DNA of 44,800 nucleotides. It comes from Pseudomonadota bacterium (GTDB lineage: Bacteria; Myxococcota_A; UBA796; GCA-2862545). The notes under the pieces are model-generated. The model did not search any database. It saw only the letters and a list, made by a program, of their open reading frames with translations, and was not told the DNA's origin. The first letter of the stretch is position 1. Each line of letters begins with the position of its first letter. Location: NCBI GenBank assembly GCA_023954855.1, contig JAGSGY010000042.1, forward strand, positions 1-44,800. The letters run 5' to 3'. A program made the position numbers and the translations under genes. Of this stretch, positions 15,263 through 26,017 are shown one piece after another.

Positions 15263-16039
15263 TCAGCGAGAGAGGATGTAGGCCGCGAGTGCCCGCCGGT
15301 CGGCGTCGGTGAGAGGCGCCGTCCCATCGTGCACGATCCGACCCATTTCTCCGCCGATCACGTCGTCGTCAGGGGTCCACCCGTCGGTCAGAAAGCTGGA
15401 CAGCTCAGTGAGCGACCAGCCGAGGGCCTCGGCGGTGATGGGAGGGGCGGGTTCGGGCGGGGCGTCGGTTCCGCCGAACTGCTTCGACCGCTTGGGAATG
15501 CCGATGCCGTTGCGTGGCGTGTGGCACTCCCCGCAGTGACCTACGGCATTGGCGAGGTAGGCGCCGCGGGCGTGCTCACCCTTCTCGACTTCGTAGCCGC
15601 GACCGCCGACACGCAGACCGAGCCGTCGCCAGAGCGACAACTCGAAGCGACTCTTGCTGATGTCGTGCGGGATGTTCGGTTCGGCCACCGGCTCGACGGA
15701 CTGGAGGTAGGCCCAGAGGTCGGCGAGGTCGTCATCCGAGATCTGCGTGAAGCTCGGGTAGGGGAATGCGGGCCAATACGCATGGCCGTCCGGGGACTTT
15801 CCGCGACGCATCGCGCGGGTGAAGTCCTCGGCGGACCAGCTCCCGAGGCCGTGCTCGGGATCAGGCGTCAAGTTCGAGCCGTAGAAGGTGCCGAACTCGG
15901 TCTCGATGGCGTAGCCACCAGCGAACGGCGCGCCATCCTCAGCGGTATGGCACGCAACACAGCCGGCGAGGCCCGCAATCTGGGCCCCGTGCTCGACATC
16001 CTGCGCGGATGCCGTCAGTGCCAGCGCGAGAAAGATCAG
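15263..16039 (-). CDS. Dihaem cytochrome c, apparent CTG start
   Basis: The 258-residue product has two CXXCH haem sites (CVACH at 27-31 and CGECH at 169-173), each in a class I cytochrome c-like domain, as in the small c-type subunits of alcohol or aldehyde dehydrogenases. An N-terminal LIFLALALTASA signal leads to the periplasm. No ATG, GTG or TTG occurs in this frame upstream of the signal peptide for at least 20 codons. The only sensible start is CTG at 16039, which overlaps the TGA of the preceding gene as CTGA, the same geometry as the common ATGA coupling. A TTG at 15871 would lose the first haem site and the signal peptide. It probably passes electrons to or from the cytochrome c'-like protein encoded just upstream. 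Confidence 0.85.
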   Translation of the reverse strand: MIFLALALTASAQDVEHGAQIAGLAGCVACHTAEDGAPFAGGYAIETEFGTFYGSNLTPDPEHGLGSWSAEDFTRAMRRGKSPDGHAYWPAFPYPSFTQISDDDLADLWAYLQSVEPVAEPNIPHDISKSRFELSLWRRLGLRVGGRGYEVEKGEHARGAYLANAVGHCGECHTPRNGIGIPKRSKQFGGTDAPPEPAPPITAEALGWSLTELSSFLTDGWTPDDDVIGGEMGRIVHDGTAPLTDADRRALAAYILSR

Positions 16040-16596
16040 TCTCGGTACACGTCGTGGCAGGAGCCGCAGGAGGCTCCCACGTTGCCGAGCGCCTCGAGGA
16101 TTGCGGCGTTGTCGCCACCCTCAGCGGTCTTGTGCAGCGCCTGAGCGGCCTCGTGGAACTTGGTGAGCTCGGCGGCGAAGCCCTCGGCGTCGGTCCAGAT
16201 CTCGGCCTTGGCCTCGAGGTCCTCGAGTCCGGTCTCGTGACCGGAGCCTTCGGGCCAGTACTTGCCCATGTTTCCGGCGACGAGCTCGAGAGCGCCGGTG
16301 TGCTGCAGGATCTCGTCCTGTGCGTCGACGCCGGCCTTGACGATGAGCTTGACGGACTTCATGTGGCCGCCGGCGAGCTTCATCTGCGTGTGTCGGTACG
16401 AAATCACGGCCTGAATCTCGGGCGCGACCTCGGGAGCCGGGGCGGCCTCGGGAGCGGCTTCAGGAGCGGCCTCCGGCGTGGGCGTGACTGCCGTGGCGGG
16501 GGTCGCGGGCTCGTTCTTCTTCTTCTTCGGCTTGGAGAGCGCGGGAGCAGAGGCGAACAGGGCGACGGCGGCGAGGCTAGCGACGAGCTTCTTCAT
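16036..16596 (-). CDS. Cytochrome c'/c556-like protein
   Basis: The 186-residue periplasmic protein has a signal peptide (MKKLVASLAAVALFASAPA), a Lys-rich stretch, an Ala/Pro/Glu linker with repeated EAAP units (about 43-58), and a helical domain ending in a single haem site CGSCH at 177-181, four residues from the C-terminus. A C-terminal haem site on a four-helix bundle is typical of the cytochrome c'/c556 class. It starts the minus-strand operon with the dihaem cytochrome and YceI, a grouping seen in many proteobacteria. A GGAG lies upstream of ATG 16596. The redox partner is unknown. Confidence 0.87.
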   Translation of the reverse strand: MKKLVASLAAVALFASAPALSKPKKKKNEPATPATAVTPTPEAAPEAAPEAAPAPEVAPEIQAVISYRHTQMKLAGGHMKSVKLIVKAGVDAQDEILQHTGALELVAGNMGKYWPEGSGHETGLEDLEAKAEIWTDAEGFAAELTKFHEAAQALHKTAEGGDNAAILEALGNVGASCGSCHDVYRD

Positions 16597-16772
16597 GGGA
16601 ATTCCTCCAGGAACGGGGGTCTATCGCGACGCGACGGGCGTGCGTGTTGCGAGGGTGTGAACACGCCGTCCACGCTCGGCATGCCGTGGATGCCCATCGC
16701 CTCCTCCCGATGACGGAGCACCCTATGGTGGCACCACGTAGGACAATGGCGGTCCGTGGGATAGCCGAGGCC

Positions 16773-18908
16773 ATGTCATCCTCTCTTCAGCCGCTGTTCA
16801 AGCCTCAGTCCGTTGCGGTGGTGGGTGCTTCCCGTCGACCGCGCTCGATCGGATACGAGCTCGTCGCCAACCTCCTGCGCGCGGGCTTTGAGGGGCCGGT
16901 CTATCCGGTCAATCCGTCGGCTCGGTCGGTGCACTCCATCCCGGCCTTCCCCACCTTGGATGCGATTCCCGGCGAGGTGGACCTGGCGGTGATCACGGTT
17001 CCGCGCGACCACGTGATGGGCGTGGTGGACGACGCGATTGCGAAGGGCGTCAAGGCGCTGGTGACCATCACTGCGGGATTCAAGGAAGTCGATGCCGAGG
17101 GGGCGGCACTTGAGGCTGAGATCCGTCGCAAGCTTCGGAAGGCGGGCGTTCGGATGGTGGGACCCAACTGTATGGGCGTCATCGACACCGACCCCAGCGT
17201 GCGGCTGAATGCGACCTTCGCGACCACGAACCCCCCAGCGGGCAACGTCGCGTTCGCCAGCCAGTCGGGCGCTCTCGGAGAGGCGATTCTCGAGACGGCG
17301 AGCCACATGGGTCTGGGCCTGTCGAGCTTCGTGTCGCTCGGGAACAAGGCGGACATCTCGAGCAATGACTTGCTGGCGTGGTGGGCCGAAGATCCGCGTA
17401 CATCCGTCGTAATGCTGTACCTCGAGTCCTTCGGCAATCCGCACCACTTCGCGCGCTTGGCCCGGTCCCTGACCCGCGGCGCGGGAAAGCCCATCTTGGC
17501 GGTGAAGTCGGGTCGAACCCGTCGCGGTGCTGAAGCGGCCTCTTCGCATACCGGATCGCTCGCAGGATCGGACGCCGCGACGAGCTCGCTATTGCGCCAG
17601 TGTGGGGTCATCCGGGCCAACACGGTCTCCGCCTTGTTCACGCTTGCGCAGGGCTTCGCGAACCAGCCGCTCCCCGCCGGTCGCCGGGTGGCCATTCTCA
17701 CCAACGCCGGTGGGCCGGGCATCATGACCACCGATGCGGCGGTGCACTTCGGACTCGAGCTGGCTGAGGTCTCTGAGAAGACGCGCCAGACATTGAAGGC
17801 TGCGTTGCCCGTCGAGGCCAGCGTGCGAAACCCGGTGGACATGATCGCGACCGCCGGACCCAAGGCCTACGCCACCTGCGCCGAGGCCTTGCTCAACGAC
17901 CCGAACGTGGATGGCTTGATCGTCATCTTCGTCTCGCCGATCACGCTGGATGCCCGGGAGGTTGCCGTCGGCATCGTCGAAGGTGTGCGGGCTGCCGGCG
18001 CGGACCACAAACCGGTGCTGTCCTGCTTCATGGGCAAGCACCACGGCAACGAAGGCATGGCTGTGCTGCGCGATGCGCGCATCCCGGCCTTCGCATTTCC
18101 CGAGGCCGCCGCCGAGACCCTCGCTGCGATGGCCAAGTTTGCGGAGTACCGACGCTCGCCAATCGGCTCGAACCCGACCCTCAACCCGCCCGTTCAGCGT
18201 GACCGGGCCGCTTCTGTCCTCGACATCGCGCGACGTCGCATGGGTCCTGAAGGCGGGTGGGTGCGCTTTGCCGAGTCGATGCACGTGCTCGAGGCATACG
18301 GCCTGCCGGTCGCGCCCTGGGCCGTCATCGAGGATGCCAAACAGGCCGTCGCCTTCGCCGAAGAGCACGGCTACCCGGTGGTGCTCAAGGTCGACTCCGA
18401 GGCGGTGTTGCACAAGACCGAGGTCGGCGGCGTTCGCGTTGATCTACGTCGGGCACAGGACGTCCGCGGTGCCTTTGCCGAGATCCGTCACAACGTGGCC
18501 GACATTCCCGGAGATCATCGCTTCGTCATCCAGGCGATGCTTCAGGGTGGGCGCGAGACGCTGCTCGGGGTCACCGCCGACCCATCCTTCGGTCACGTAT
18601 TGGCCTTTGGCCTCGGTGGCGTGTTCGTCGAGATCACCCGCGACGTGACCTTTCGAGTGCATCCGGTCACCGATGTCGACGCCCGCGAGATGATCGAGGG
18701 CATTCGGGCGTTCCCGATTCTTGCCGGTGCCCGCGGCAGCCGTCCCGTCGACCTGGCCGCCCTGGAGGAGGCGATTCTGCGCATCTCGCAGCTCGTGGCC
18801 GACTTCCCCGAGGTCGCTGAGCTCGACCTGAATCCGTTCTTCGCGCATCACAGCCGAAAGGGGCAGGGTGCCGCCGACGCGCGACTTCGACTGGCCGAGC
18901 GCGAGTAG
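16773..18908 (+). CDS. Acyl-CoA synthetase (NDP-forming), fused alpha-beta subunits
   Basis: The 711-residue protein is an ADP-forming acetyl/acyl-CoA synthetase, which interconverts acyl-CoA plus ADP and phosphate with free acid, CoA and ATP. The CoA-binding Rossmann domain opens with SVAVVGASRRP, two succinyl-CoA-ligase-like domains follow, and the phosphohistidine His259 lies in SSHTGSLAG. The last 230 residues are the ATP-grasp beta part. ATG 16773 is chosen because the family begins a few residues before LFKPQSVAVVGAS; ATG 16725 and 16746 are also in frame. It diverges from the cytochrome operon. Substrate range (acetate or longer acids) is not readable. A protein acetyltransferase domain, sometimes fused to this family, is absent. 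Confidence 0.9.
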   Translation: MSSSLQPLFKPQSVAVVGASRRPRSIGYELVANLLRAGFEGPVYPVNPSARSVHSIPAFPTLDAIPGEVDLAVITVPRDHVMGVVDDAIAKGVKALVTITAGFKEVDAEGAALEAEIRRKLRKAGVRMVGPNCMGVIDTDPSVRLNATFATTNPPAGNVAFASQSGALGEAILETASHMGLGLSSFVSLGNKADISSNDLLAWWAEDPRTSVVMLYLESFGNPHHFARLARSLTRGAGKPILAVKSGRTRRGAEAASSHTGSLAGSDAATSSLLRQCGVIRANTVSALFTLAQGFANQPLPAGRRVAILTNAGGPGIMTTDAAVHFGLELAEVSEKTRQTLKAALPVEASVRNPVDMIATAGPKAYATCAEALLNDPNVDGLIVIFVSPITLDAREVAVGIVEGVRAAGADHKPVLSCFMGKHHGNEGMAVLRDARIPAFAFPEAAAETLAAMAKFAEYRRSPIGSNPTLNPPVQRDRAASVLDIARRRMGPEGGWVRFAESMHVLEAYGLPVAPWAVIEDAKQAVAFAEEHGYPVVLKVDSEAVLHKTEVGGVRVDLRRAQDVRGAFAEIRHNVADIPGDHRFVIQAMLQGGRETLLGVTADPSFGHVLAFGLGGVFVEITRDVTFRVHPVTDVDAREMIEGIRAFPILAGARGSRPVDLAALEEAILRISQLVADFPEVAELDLNPFFAHHSRKGQGAADARLRLAERE

Positions 18909-18949
18909 GGCGGCTGGCGATGCCTTCGCCACACGGGTAGAAAAGCCCG

Positions 18950-19867
18950 ATGCGTCCACTCAAGATGATTGCCCGGCTGGGCCGCCGCCTCGTTGGCGGG
19001 GAAGAGGTTCACGCTGTGCTTCCGGTACTCCCGGAGGAGCACACGGCGGTGGTGACCGGCGCGAGCTCCGGCATCGGTCTCGAGACGGCCGTCGGGCTCG
19101 CCGTGGCCGGAGCCAGGGTCGTCCTCGTTGGCCGCAATCCCGCTCGCACCGAGCAAGCGGTCGCGCGGGTCAAAGAAGCCTGCGGACACGAGCGGGTCGA
19201 GGCCCTTCGCGCGGACTTTGCGAAGCTGGACGAGGTGAGGGGACTCGCCGATCAGCTGCTGGACCGGTGCGACCGGATCGATGTGTTGGTCCACAATGCG
19301 GGCCTCTGGCATCACGAACGCAAGGTCACCGCCCAGGGATTTGAAGAGACCATCGGGGTGAACCACCTCGCTCCGTTCCTGCTGACCCACAGGCTCTTCG
19401 ACCGCCTCGAGCAGTCGAGCGCGCGCGTGGTGTCGGTGTCGTCGCGCCTGCACGTCACCGCGACCGCCTTCGACTTCGAGGACCCTCACTGGGAGCGCCG
19501 GCGCTACCGAGGCCTGTCGGCCTATGCCGAGTCGAAGCTCGCAAACGTACTGTTTGCGAATGGGCTCGCACGACGGTTCGAGACGGCCACCTCGACCAGT
19601 GTGCACCCCGGTGATGTCGCCACCGATGTGACCCGCGACAGCCGACTGCTCACCCTCGGCATGTCGGTGGTCCGAAAGAGCCTGCTCACGCCGACGGAGG
19701 GGGCGCAGTGTTCCCTGCATGCAGCGGCAGCCGACGCGACACGTGGACAGACGGGCACCTACTACGTGGAGTGTGCGGCGGCGCCGCCCAACCCCATCGC
19801 ACTCGACACTGCCGTGCAGGACAGGCTCTGGTCCTGGTCCGCTTCCGAGCTCGGTCTCGACGCCTAG
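18950..19867 (+). CDS. Short-chain dehydrogenase/reductase (retinol-dehydrogenase-like)
   Basis: The 305-residue SDR has TGASSGIG at 36-43, NAG at 116-118 and catalytic Ser165, Tyr192 and Lys196 (YAESK). A 30-residue basic N-terminal extension (MRPLKMIARLGRRLVGG) could contact a membrane. Long loops around 170-190 are usual for the retinol dehydrogenase/protochlorophyllide-reductase-like subgroup. ATG 18950 is only six bases after a TAGAAA hexamer, so the mRNA may have a very short leader. The stop TAG abuts the stop of the convergent TPR gene with no base between them. Substrate unknown. Confidence 0.87.
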   Translation: MRPLKMIARLGRRLVGGEEVHAVLPVLPEEHTAVVTGASSGIGLETAVGLAVAGARVVLVGRNPARTEQAVARVKEACGHERVEALRADFAKLDEVRGLADQLLDRCDRIDVLVHNAGLWHHERKVTAQGFEETIGVNHLAPFLLTHRLFDRLEQSSARVVSVSSRLHVTATAFDFEDPHWERRRYRGLSAYAESKLANVLFANGLARRFETATSTSVHPGDVATDVTRDSRLLTLGMSVVRKSLLTPTEGAQCSLHAAAADATRGQTGTYYVECAAAPPNPIALDTAVQDRLWSWSASELGLDA

Positions 19868-20803
19868 CTACTTGCCGGCGAGCTGGCGCAGACGACGCAG
19901 GCGTGCGGGTTCTTTGGCCTTGAGGTGGGCGTCCAAGCGGAGCGCGTCGTAGGCCTTCACGAAGTGGCGCGTAGCCTGAGTCTCTTTGCCCAGCGCCAAG
20001 TAGTTCTCGGCGAGTTCTTCGTGCACGAAGCCAGTGGGCTCGCGGTTCTCCTTGTTCTCGATGAGAACGGTGAGCTGGATGGCCAGGGCCTCTTCGTAGC
20101 GGCCGAGTGACCTCATTCCCCGGGCGACGGTCCAGCGGGCCACTCGCTCGCCTTGGCCGGTCTTCTCGGCCTCGTTCCAGGCGAGGCAGTCGTTCCAGCT
20201 GGCGAGCGCCTCTTCGAAGCGGTCGTCTTCGTGGTAGCTCCAGCCGAGGTTGTTGGTCAGCGGCCCGATCCACCGCTGGGCGCCTGGGTCCTTCGATTCG
20301 CGCGCGAGAGCGAGGCCCGTCTCGGTCCAGCCGATGGCGTCGTCGATGTGGCTCGAGATGGCCGCCATGTGCGCGGCATCCACGGCCAGGGCGTCATCAC
20401 CGACCTCTCTTGCGAGCTCCCAAGCGTCGCGGAACAGTGGCATGGCCGAGTTTTGGTCACCGGCCGAGCGGAACACGCGACCGCGCTCGAGCAAGACCCG
20501 AACCTTGACCAGACCCTGTGGGTCTTCGATGCCATCGAGCATGGCGTGCGCCACGTCGTAGTTGCCGAGAAGGCCCTTCGCACGGGCCTGCTGGGTCACG
20601 TACTGATCGCGCGTCATCGGATCGGGTGCCGCGGCCGCGGCCTCCTCGAACTTGGCATGCGAGACGCCAGGATCTTCGTAGTTCCAGAGTTGGGAGATGG
20701 TCTCACGCACCGCCGCGGCGGCAGCCGCCTCAGCAGAGAGGGACTCGACGGGAGCCTTGGGACCACAAGCCATGAGAACGAGTGCGAGAAGGACGGTCTT
20801 CAT
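19868..20803 (-). CDS. TPR-repeat lipoprotein
   Basis: The 311-residue protein begins with a lipoprotein signal (LLALVLMAC, lipidated Cys13). The rest is helical with degenerate tetratricopeptide repeats, for example NLGWSYHEDDRFEEALASW, ARGMRSLGRYEEALAIQ and ELAENYLALGKETQATRHF. Such proteins act as scaffolds on the inner or outer membrane. It stands alone: its 3' end abuts the SDR and its 5' end diverges from the Asp-rich lipoprotein gene across 204 bp with no other gene. A TAGAAT hexamer lies about ten bases upstream of ATG on the minus strand. No partner can be named. Confidence 0.8.
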   Translation of the reverse strand: MKTVLLALVLMACGPKAPVESLSAEAAAAAAVRETISQLWNYEDPGVSHAKFEEAAAAAPDPMTRDQYVTQQARAKGLLGNYDVAHAMLDGIEDPQGLVKVRVLLERGRVFRSAGDQNSAMPLFRDAWELAREVGDDALAVDAAHMAAISSHIDDAIGWTETGLALARESKDPGAQRWIGPLTNNLGWSYHEDDRFEEALASWNDCLAWNEAEKTGQGERVARWTVARGMRSLGRYEEALAIQLTVLIENKENREPTGFVHEELAENYLALGKETQATRHFVKAYDALRLDAHLKAKEPARLRRLRQLAGK

Positions 20804-21007
20804 GTGCGCATTCTATCACCGGTCTGTCGCGTCTGCGGGTGACAGCCATGGCCGCTCATTGGTGGATGGAGCCGAGAGACACGAGGACGACTCGACCGGG
20901 GGTGCGCCGCCAGCTTGATTCGGACACCCACCCAGGACCGCGCAGTGGTGCGGTTGTCGGTGCGCACGCCCACCTCGTGGCATTCTGTGCGCACTGGAGA
21001 ATCGTGG

Positions 21008-21364
21008 ATGCGGTTTCTACTTCTGATCGCGGCCCTGTCCCTCGGCGCCTGTAAGGGGGATGACACGCCTGGTGTCGACTCGGCCGAGACCGACACCGAC
21101 ACCGACGCGGACACGGATACCGACGCGGACACCGATACCGACGCGGACACCGATGCCGATGCCGACACCGACACTGACACCGACACGGACACCGATCCTC
21201 CACGCGGCGTGACCTCGATGATCTCTCCGGCGTCTGCGGCCGTGCCCCTCGAGTCCACGGGGCACAAGATGACGCTCACTGTTGGCCCGGCTGTGAGCTC
21301 CCACAATCTGCAGTCCGAGAACTACAAGCTCTCGGTCGGCATTGGGCTCGCGGTCGCTCCTTAG
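21008..21364 (+). CDS. Small lipoprotein with (Asp-Thr/Ala)n tether
   Basis: The 118-residue protein has a lipobox (LSLGAC) followed by [11 protein letters not shown] and then about 36 residues of alternating Asp with Thr or Ala, ending in a short globular tail of 55 residues. The tether type is common in secreted and lipidated proteins of myxobacteria and relatives. ATG 21008 is preferred because the signal peptide starts there and GGAG lies nine bases upstream. The tail matches no family I know. A similar tether with an unrelated tail is found at 35428-36054. Confidence 0.72.
   Translation: MRFLLLIAALSLGACKGDDTPGVDSAETDTDTDADTDTDADTDTDADTDADADTDTDTDTDTDPPRGVTSMISPASAAVPLESTGHKMTLTVGPAVSSHNLQSENYKLSVGIGLAVAP
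21088..21196 (+). repeat. GAC-ACC/GCG hexamer repeats coding the Asp-Thr/Ala tether
   Basis: Imperfect tandem hexamers (GACACC, GACACG, GATACC, GACGCG and variants) encode alternating Asp-Thr and Asp-Ala. Codons vary more than the peptide, which suggests selection for the acidic tether and not just polymerase slippage. Confidence 0.9.
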
Positions 21365-21368
21365 CGGG

Positions 21369-21407
21369 CGCTTTTCGAAGTTTTCTGGCTGTACTCTGCG
21401 AAAAGCG
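21369..21407 (+). terminator. Inverted repeat after the Asp-rich lipoprotein gene
   Basis: CGCTTTTCG at 21369-21377 is perfectly complementary to CGAAAAGCG at 21399-21407, with a 21-base loop. It follows the lipoprotein stop by five bases. A six-T tract occurs about 25 bases further on, so it is not a classic intrinsic terminator. It may end the upstream transcript or regulate sucA. Confidence 0.45.
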
Positions 21408-21539
21408 GTCCTTCCTTGGACGCGATTTCTCGGTTTTTTCGCGGGCATCCAGAGGGGTGTCATGCGTGGTCATACGCGCGGCAAGCGCCTGAACCCTGAT
21501 TCAGTTAGGTGACACCGCCTGTGTACCCGAGAGGCCCGC

Positions 21540-24425
<2,886 letters not shown>

Positions 24426-24433
24426 GGAAAGCT

Positions 24434-25615
24434 ATGCCCGTCGACGTGAACATCCCCCAGATTGGGGAGTCCATCACCACCGTCTTCATCGCGCGCTGGA
24501 TCGTTCAGCCCGGTGAGTTCGTCAAGGCTGGCGACCCCGTGCTCGAGGTGGACTCCGATAAGGCCTCGATGGAGATCCCGGCGCCTGCGTCCGGCGTGCT
24601 CGTCGAGACGCTTGCCGAAGACGGCGATGAAGTCGCCATTGGCGCCGTGGTGGCCCGTCTCGATGAGACGGCATCTGCCCCCGCCTCCGACGCACCCGCT
24701 GCAGCCGCTCCCGAAGCCGGTGCCGATGCGGGTGAAGTACGCGCGGGACCCGCCGCCCGCCAAGCTGCCCGCGAGGGCGGTGTCGATCTCGGCTCGGTCG
24801 CCGGAACGGGCAAGGGCGGTCGCGTCACCCGCGCCGATGTCGAGCGTACCGGCATGAAGCCGCCCATGGCCACGCCTGCAGTGGCCAAGGCGCCCGCAGG
24901 GCCTGTGGTTGCAGCCGGAGGGACCGAGCGCGTCCCGATGTCGCCGCTGCGTCGGACCATTGCCCGCCGCCTCGTCGAGGCGCAGCAGACCGCCGCCATG
25001 CTCACGACCTTCCAAGAGGTCGACATGAGTGCTGTCATGAGCCTGCGCAAGCGGCACCAAGAGGCCTTCGTGGCCCGCCACGGTCGCAAGGTCGGGTTCA
25101 TGAGCTTCTTTGTCAAGGCGACCATCGAAGCATTGAAGCGATTCCCGGCGGTCAATGCCGAGATCGATGGCAACGACATCGTCTATAAGAACTTCTACAA
25201 TATCGGCGTCGCCGTGTCGGGTGCCAAGGGCCTGGTCGTGCCGGTGGTTCGCAACGCCGACCAGCTCTCGTTCGCGGGTACCGAGGCCGCCATCGCGGAG
25301 CTCGCCGGCAAGGCGCGCGACAACAAGCTCTCGATCGCGGACTTCCAAGACGGCACGTTCACCATCAGCAACGGTGGTGTGTTCGGTTCGATGCTCTCGA
25401 CACCGATCCTGAACCCGCCCCAGGTCGGCATCCTCGGCATGCACAACATCGTGCAGCGCCCAGTGGCCATCGACGGAAAGGTCGAAATCCGTCCGATCAT
25501 GTACCTGGCACTGTCCTACGACCATCGCATCATCGATGGACGCGAGGCCGTCGGCTTCCTGAAGGCCATCAAGGAAGGCATCGAGGCCCCAGAGCGCATT
25601 CTGCTCGAGATCTGA
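24434..25615 (+). CDS. sucB: Dihydrolipoamide succinyltransferase (E2 of 2-oxoglutarate dehydrogenase)
   Basis: The 393-residue protein carries an N-terminal lipoyl domain with the lipoylated Lys43 (DSDKAS), an Ala/Pro linker, a peripheral subunit-binding domain ([18 protein letters not shown]...RVTRADV), and a catalytic CoA-dependent acyltransferase domain with [10 protein letters not shown] (His364, Asp368). It moves succinyl groups from lipoamide to CoA. ATG 24434 has GAGGAAAG upstream and follows sucA closely, so the two are one operon. A GC-rich hairpin begins at its stop codon. Confidence 0.95.
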   Translation: MPVDVNIPQIGESITTVFIARWIVQPGEFVKAGDPVLEVDSDKASMEIPAPASGVLVETLAEDGDEVAIGAVVARLDETASAPASDAPAAAAPEAGADAGEVRAGPAARQAAREGGVDLGSVAGTGKGGRVTRADVERTGMKPPMATPAVAKAPAGPVVAAGGTERVPMSPLRRTIARRLVEAQQTAAMLTTFQEVDMSAVMSLRKRHQEAFVARHGRKVGFMSFFVKATIEALKRFPAVNAEIDGNDIVYKNFYNIGVAVSGAKGLVVPVVRNADQLSFAGTEAAIAELAGKARDNKLSIADFQDGTFTISNGGVFGSMLSTPILNPPQVGILGMHNIVQRPVAIDGKVEIRPIMYLALSYDHRIIDGREAVGFLKAIKEGIEAPERILLEI

Positions 25616-25631
25616 GGCCGCGAAGGCCTCA
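25613..25631 (+). terminator. Stem-loop overlapping the sucB stop
   Basis: TGAGGCC at 25613-25619 pairs perfectly with GGCCTCA at 25625-25631 around a GCGAA loop. The stem includes the sucB stop codon. There is no T-run, so it could be a factor-dependent terminator or a 3'-end stabiliser. Confidence 0.55.
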
Positions 25632-25827
25632 CTGAATGAGCGCTCACTCTGTGGAACGCATTTGCAGGGTTTAACCTAGCTTTTCGGTCTCGCGCCCCGC
25701 ACGTTCTGCAAATTCTCCTTTTTCCGTGTCGCTGAAAGTGAGCTTTGCAGGGGTGTTGTGCGATCGACCTCTAGCGAAGGTTGACGGTGCGAGAGACAAT
25801 GGCCTCACGCTTTGTATGAGGTCCTCC
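25616..25827. other. Sparse, less GC-rich intergenic region with internal repeats
   Basis: No convincing gene is seen in this stretch. It contains a 14-of-16 palindrome (25634-25649), TTTGCAGGG at 25661-25669 and again at 25744-25752, and CTGCAAA at 25706-25712, which is the reverse complement of TTTGCAG and is followed by TTCTCCTTTTT. The inverted pair plus T-run could end a short RNA, but the loop of about 38 bases is long. GGTTTAACC at 25668-25676 is a further small palindrome. Confidence 0.5.
25634..25649. promoter_or_regulatory. Candidate operator palindrome around TGAGCGCTCA
   Basis: TGAGCGCTCA (25637-25646) is a perfect palindrome, extended to GAATGAGCGCTCACTC with one mismatched pair. 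Its length and look fit TetR- or GntR-type operators, but no regulator gene lies beside it. Confidence 0.35.
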
Positions 25828-25956
25828 ATGCCGACCGTTCCTCCTTCTCCGACTCGCCTGTTCACGGCGCCGCCACGTCCGCGTCGCCGGCCGACTCCGG
25901 TCGCGCAGGACGCAGTGCCGGCCAAGCCCGTCGCGCAGGACAAGAAGAAGAACTAG
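25828..25956 (+). CDS. Possible small Pro/Arg/Lys-rich protein
   Basis: A 42-residue frame starts at ATG 25828 with GAGG seven bases upstream. It encodes a basic, proline-rich peptide with two VAQD units (PTPVAQDAVPAKPVAQD) and the tail KKKN. An in-frame ATG at 25816 would add four residues. There is no signal peptide or known domain. The small internal repeat and ribosome site give weak support; chance cannot be excluded. Confidence 0.35.
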   Translation: MPTVPPSPTRLFTAPPRPRRRPTPVAQDAVPAKPVAQDKKKN

Positions 25957-26017
25957 CGGTCGAGACGTTCGGCCCGTCGTGTTCGGCGGTGCGCCCGCGA
26001 GGCCGAACCCTAGCGCC

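Noticed and set aside
15263-15871. Cytochrome gene starting at TTG 15871
   Set aside because: This would drop the signal peptide and first haem-binding CVACH, which are in the same frame upstream.
21088-21196. Repeat array resembling a CRISPR
   Set aside because: Units are 6 bp with no spacers and encode an in-frame Asp-Thr/Ala tether.
25613-26017. Possible tRNA or structured RNA in the sparse region
   Set aside because: No cloverleaf, anticodon arm or TPsiC sequence was found; only short inverted repeats.
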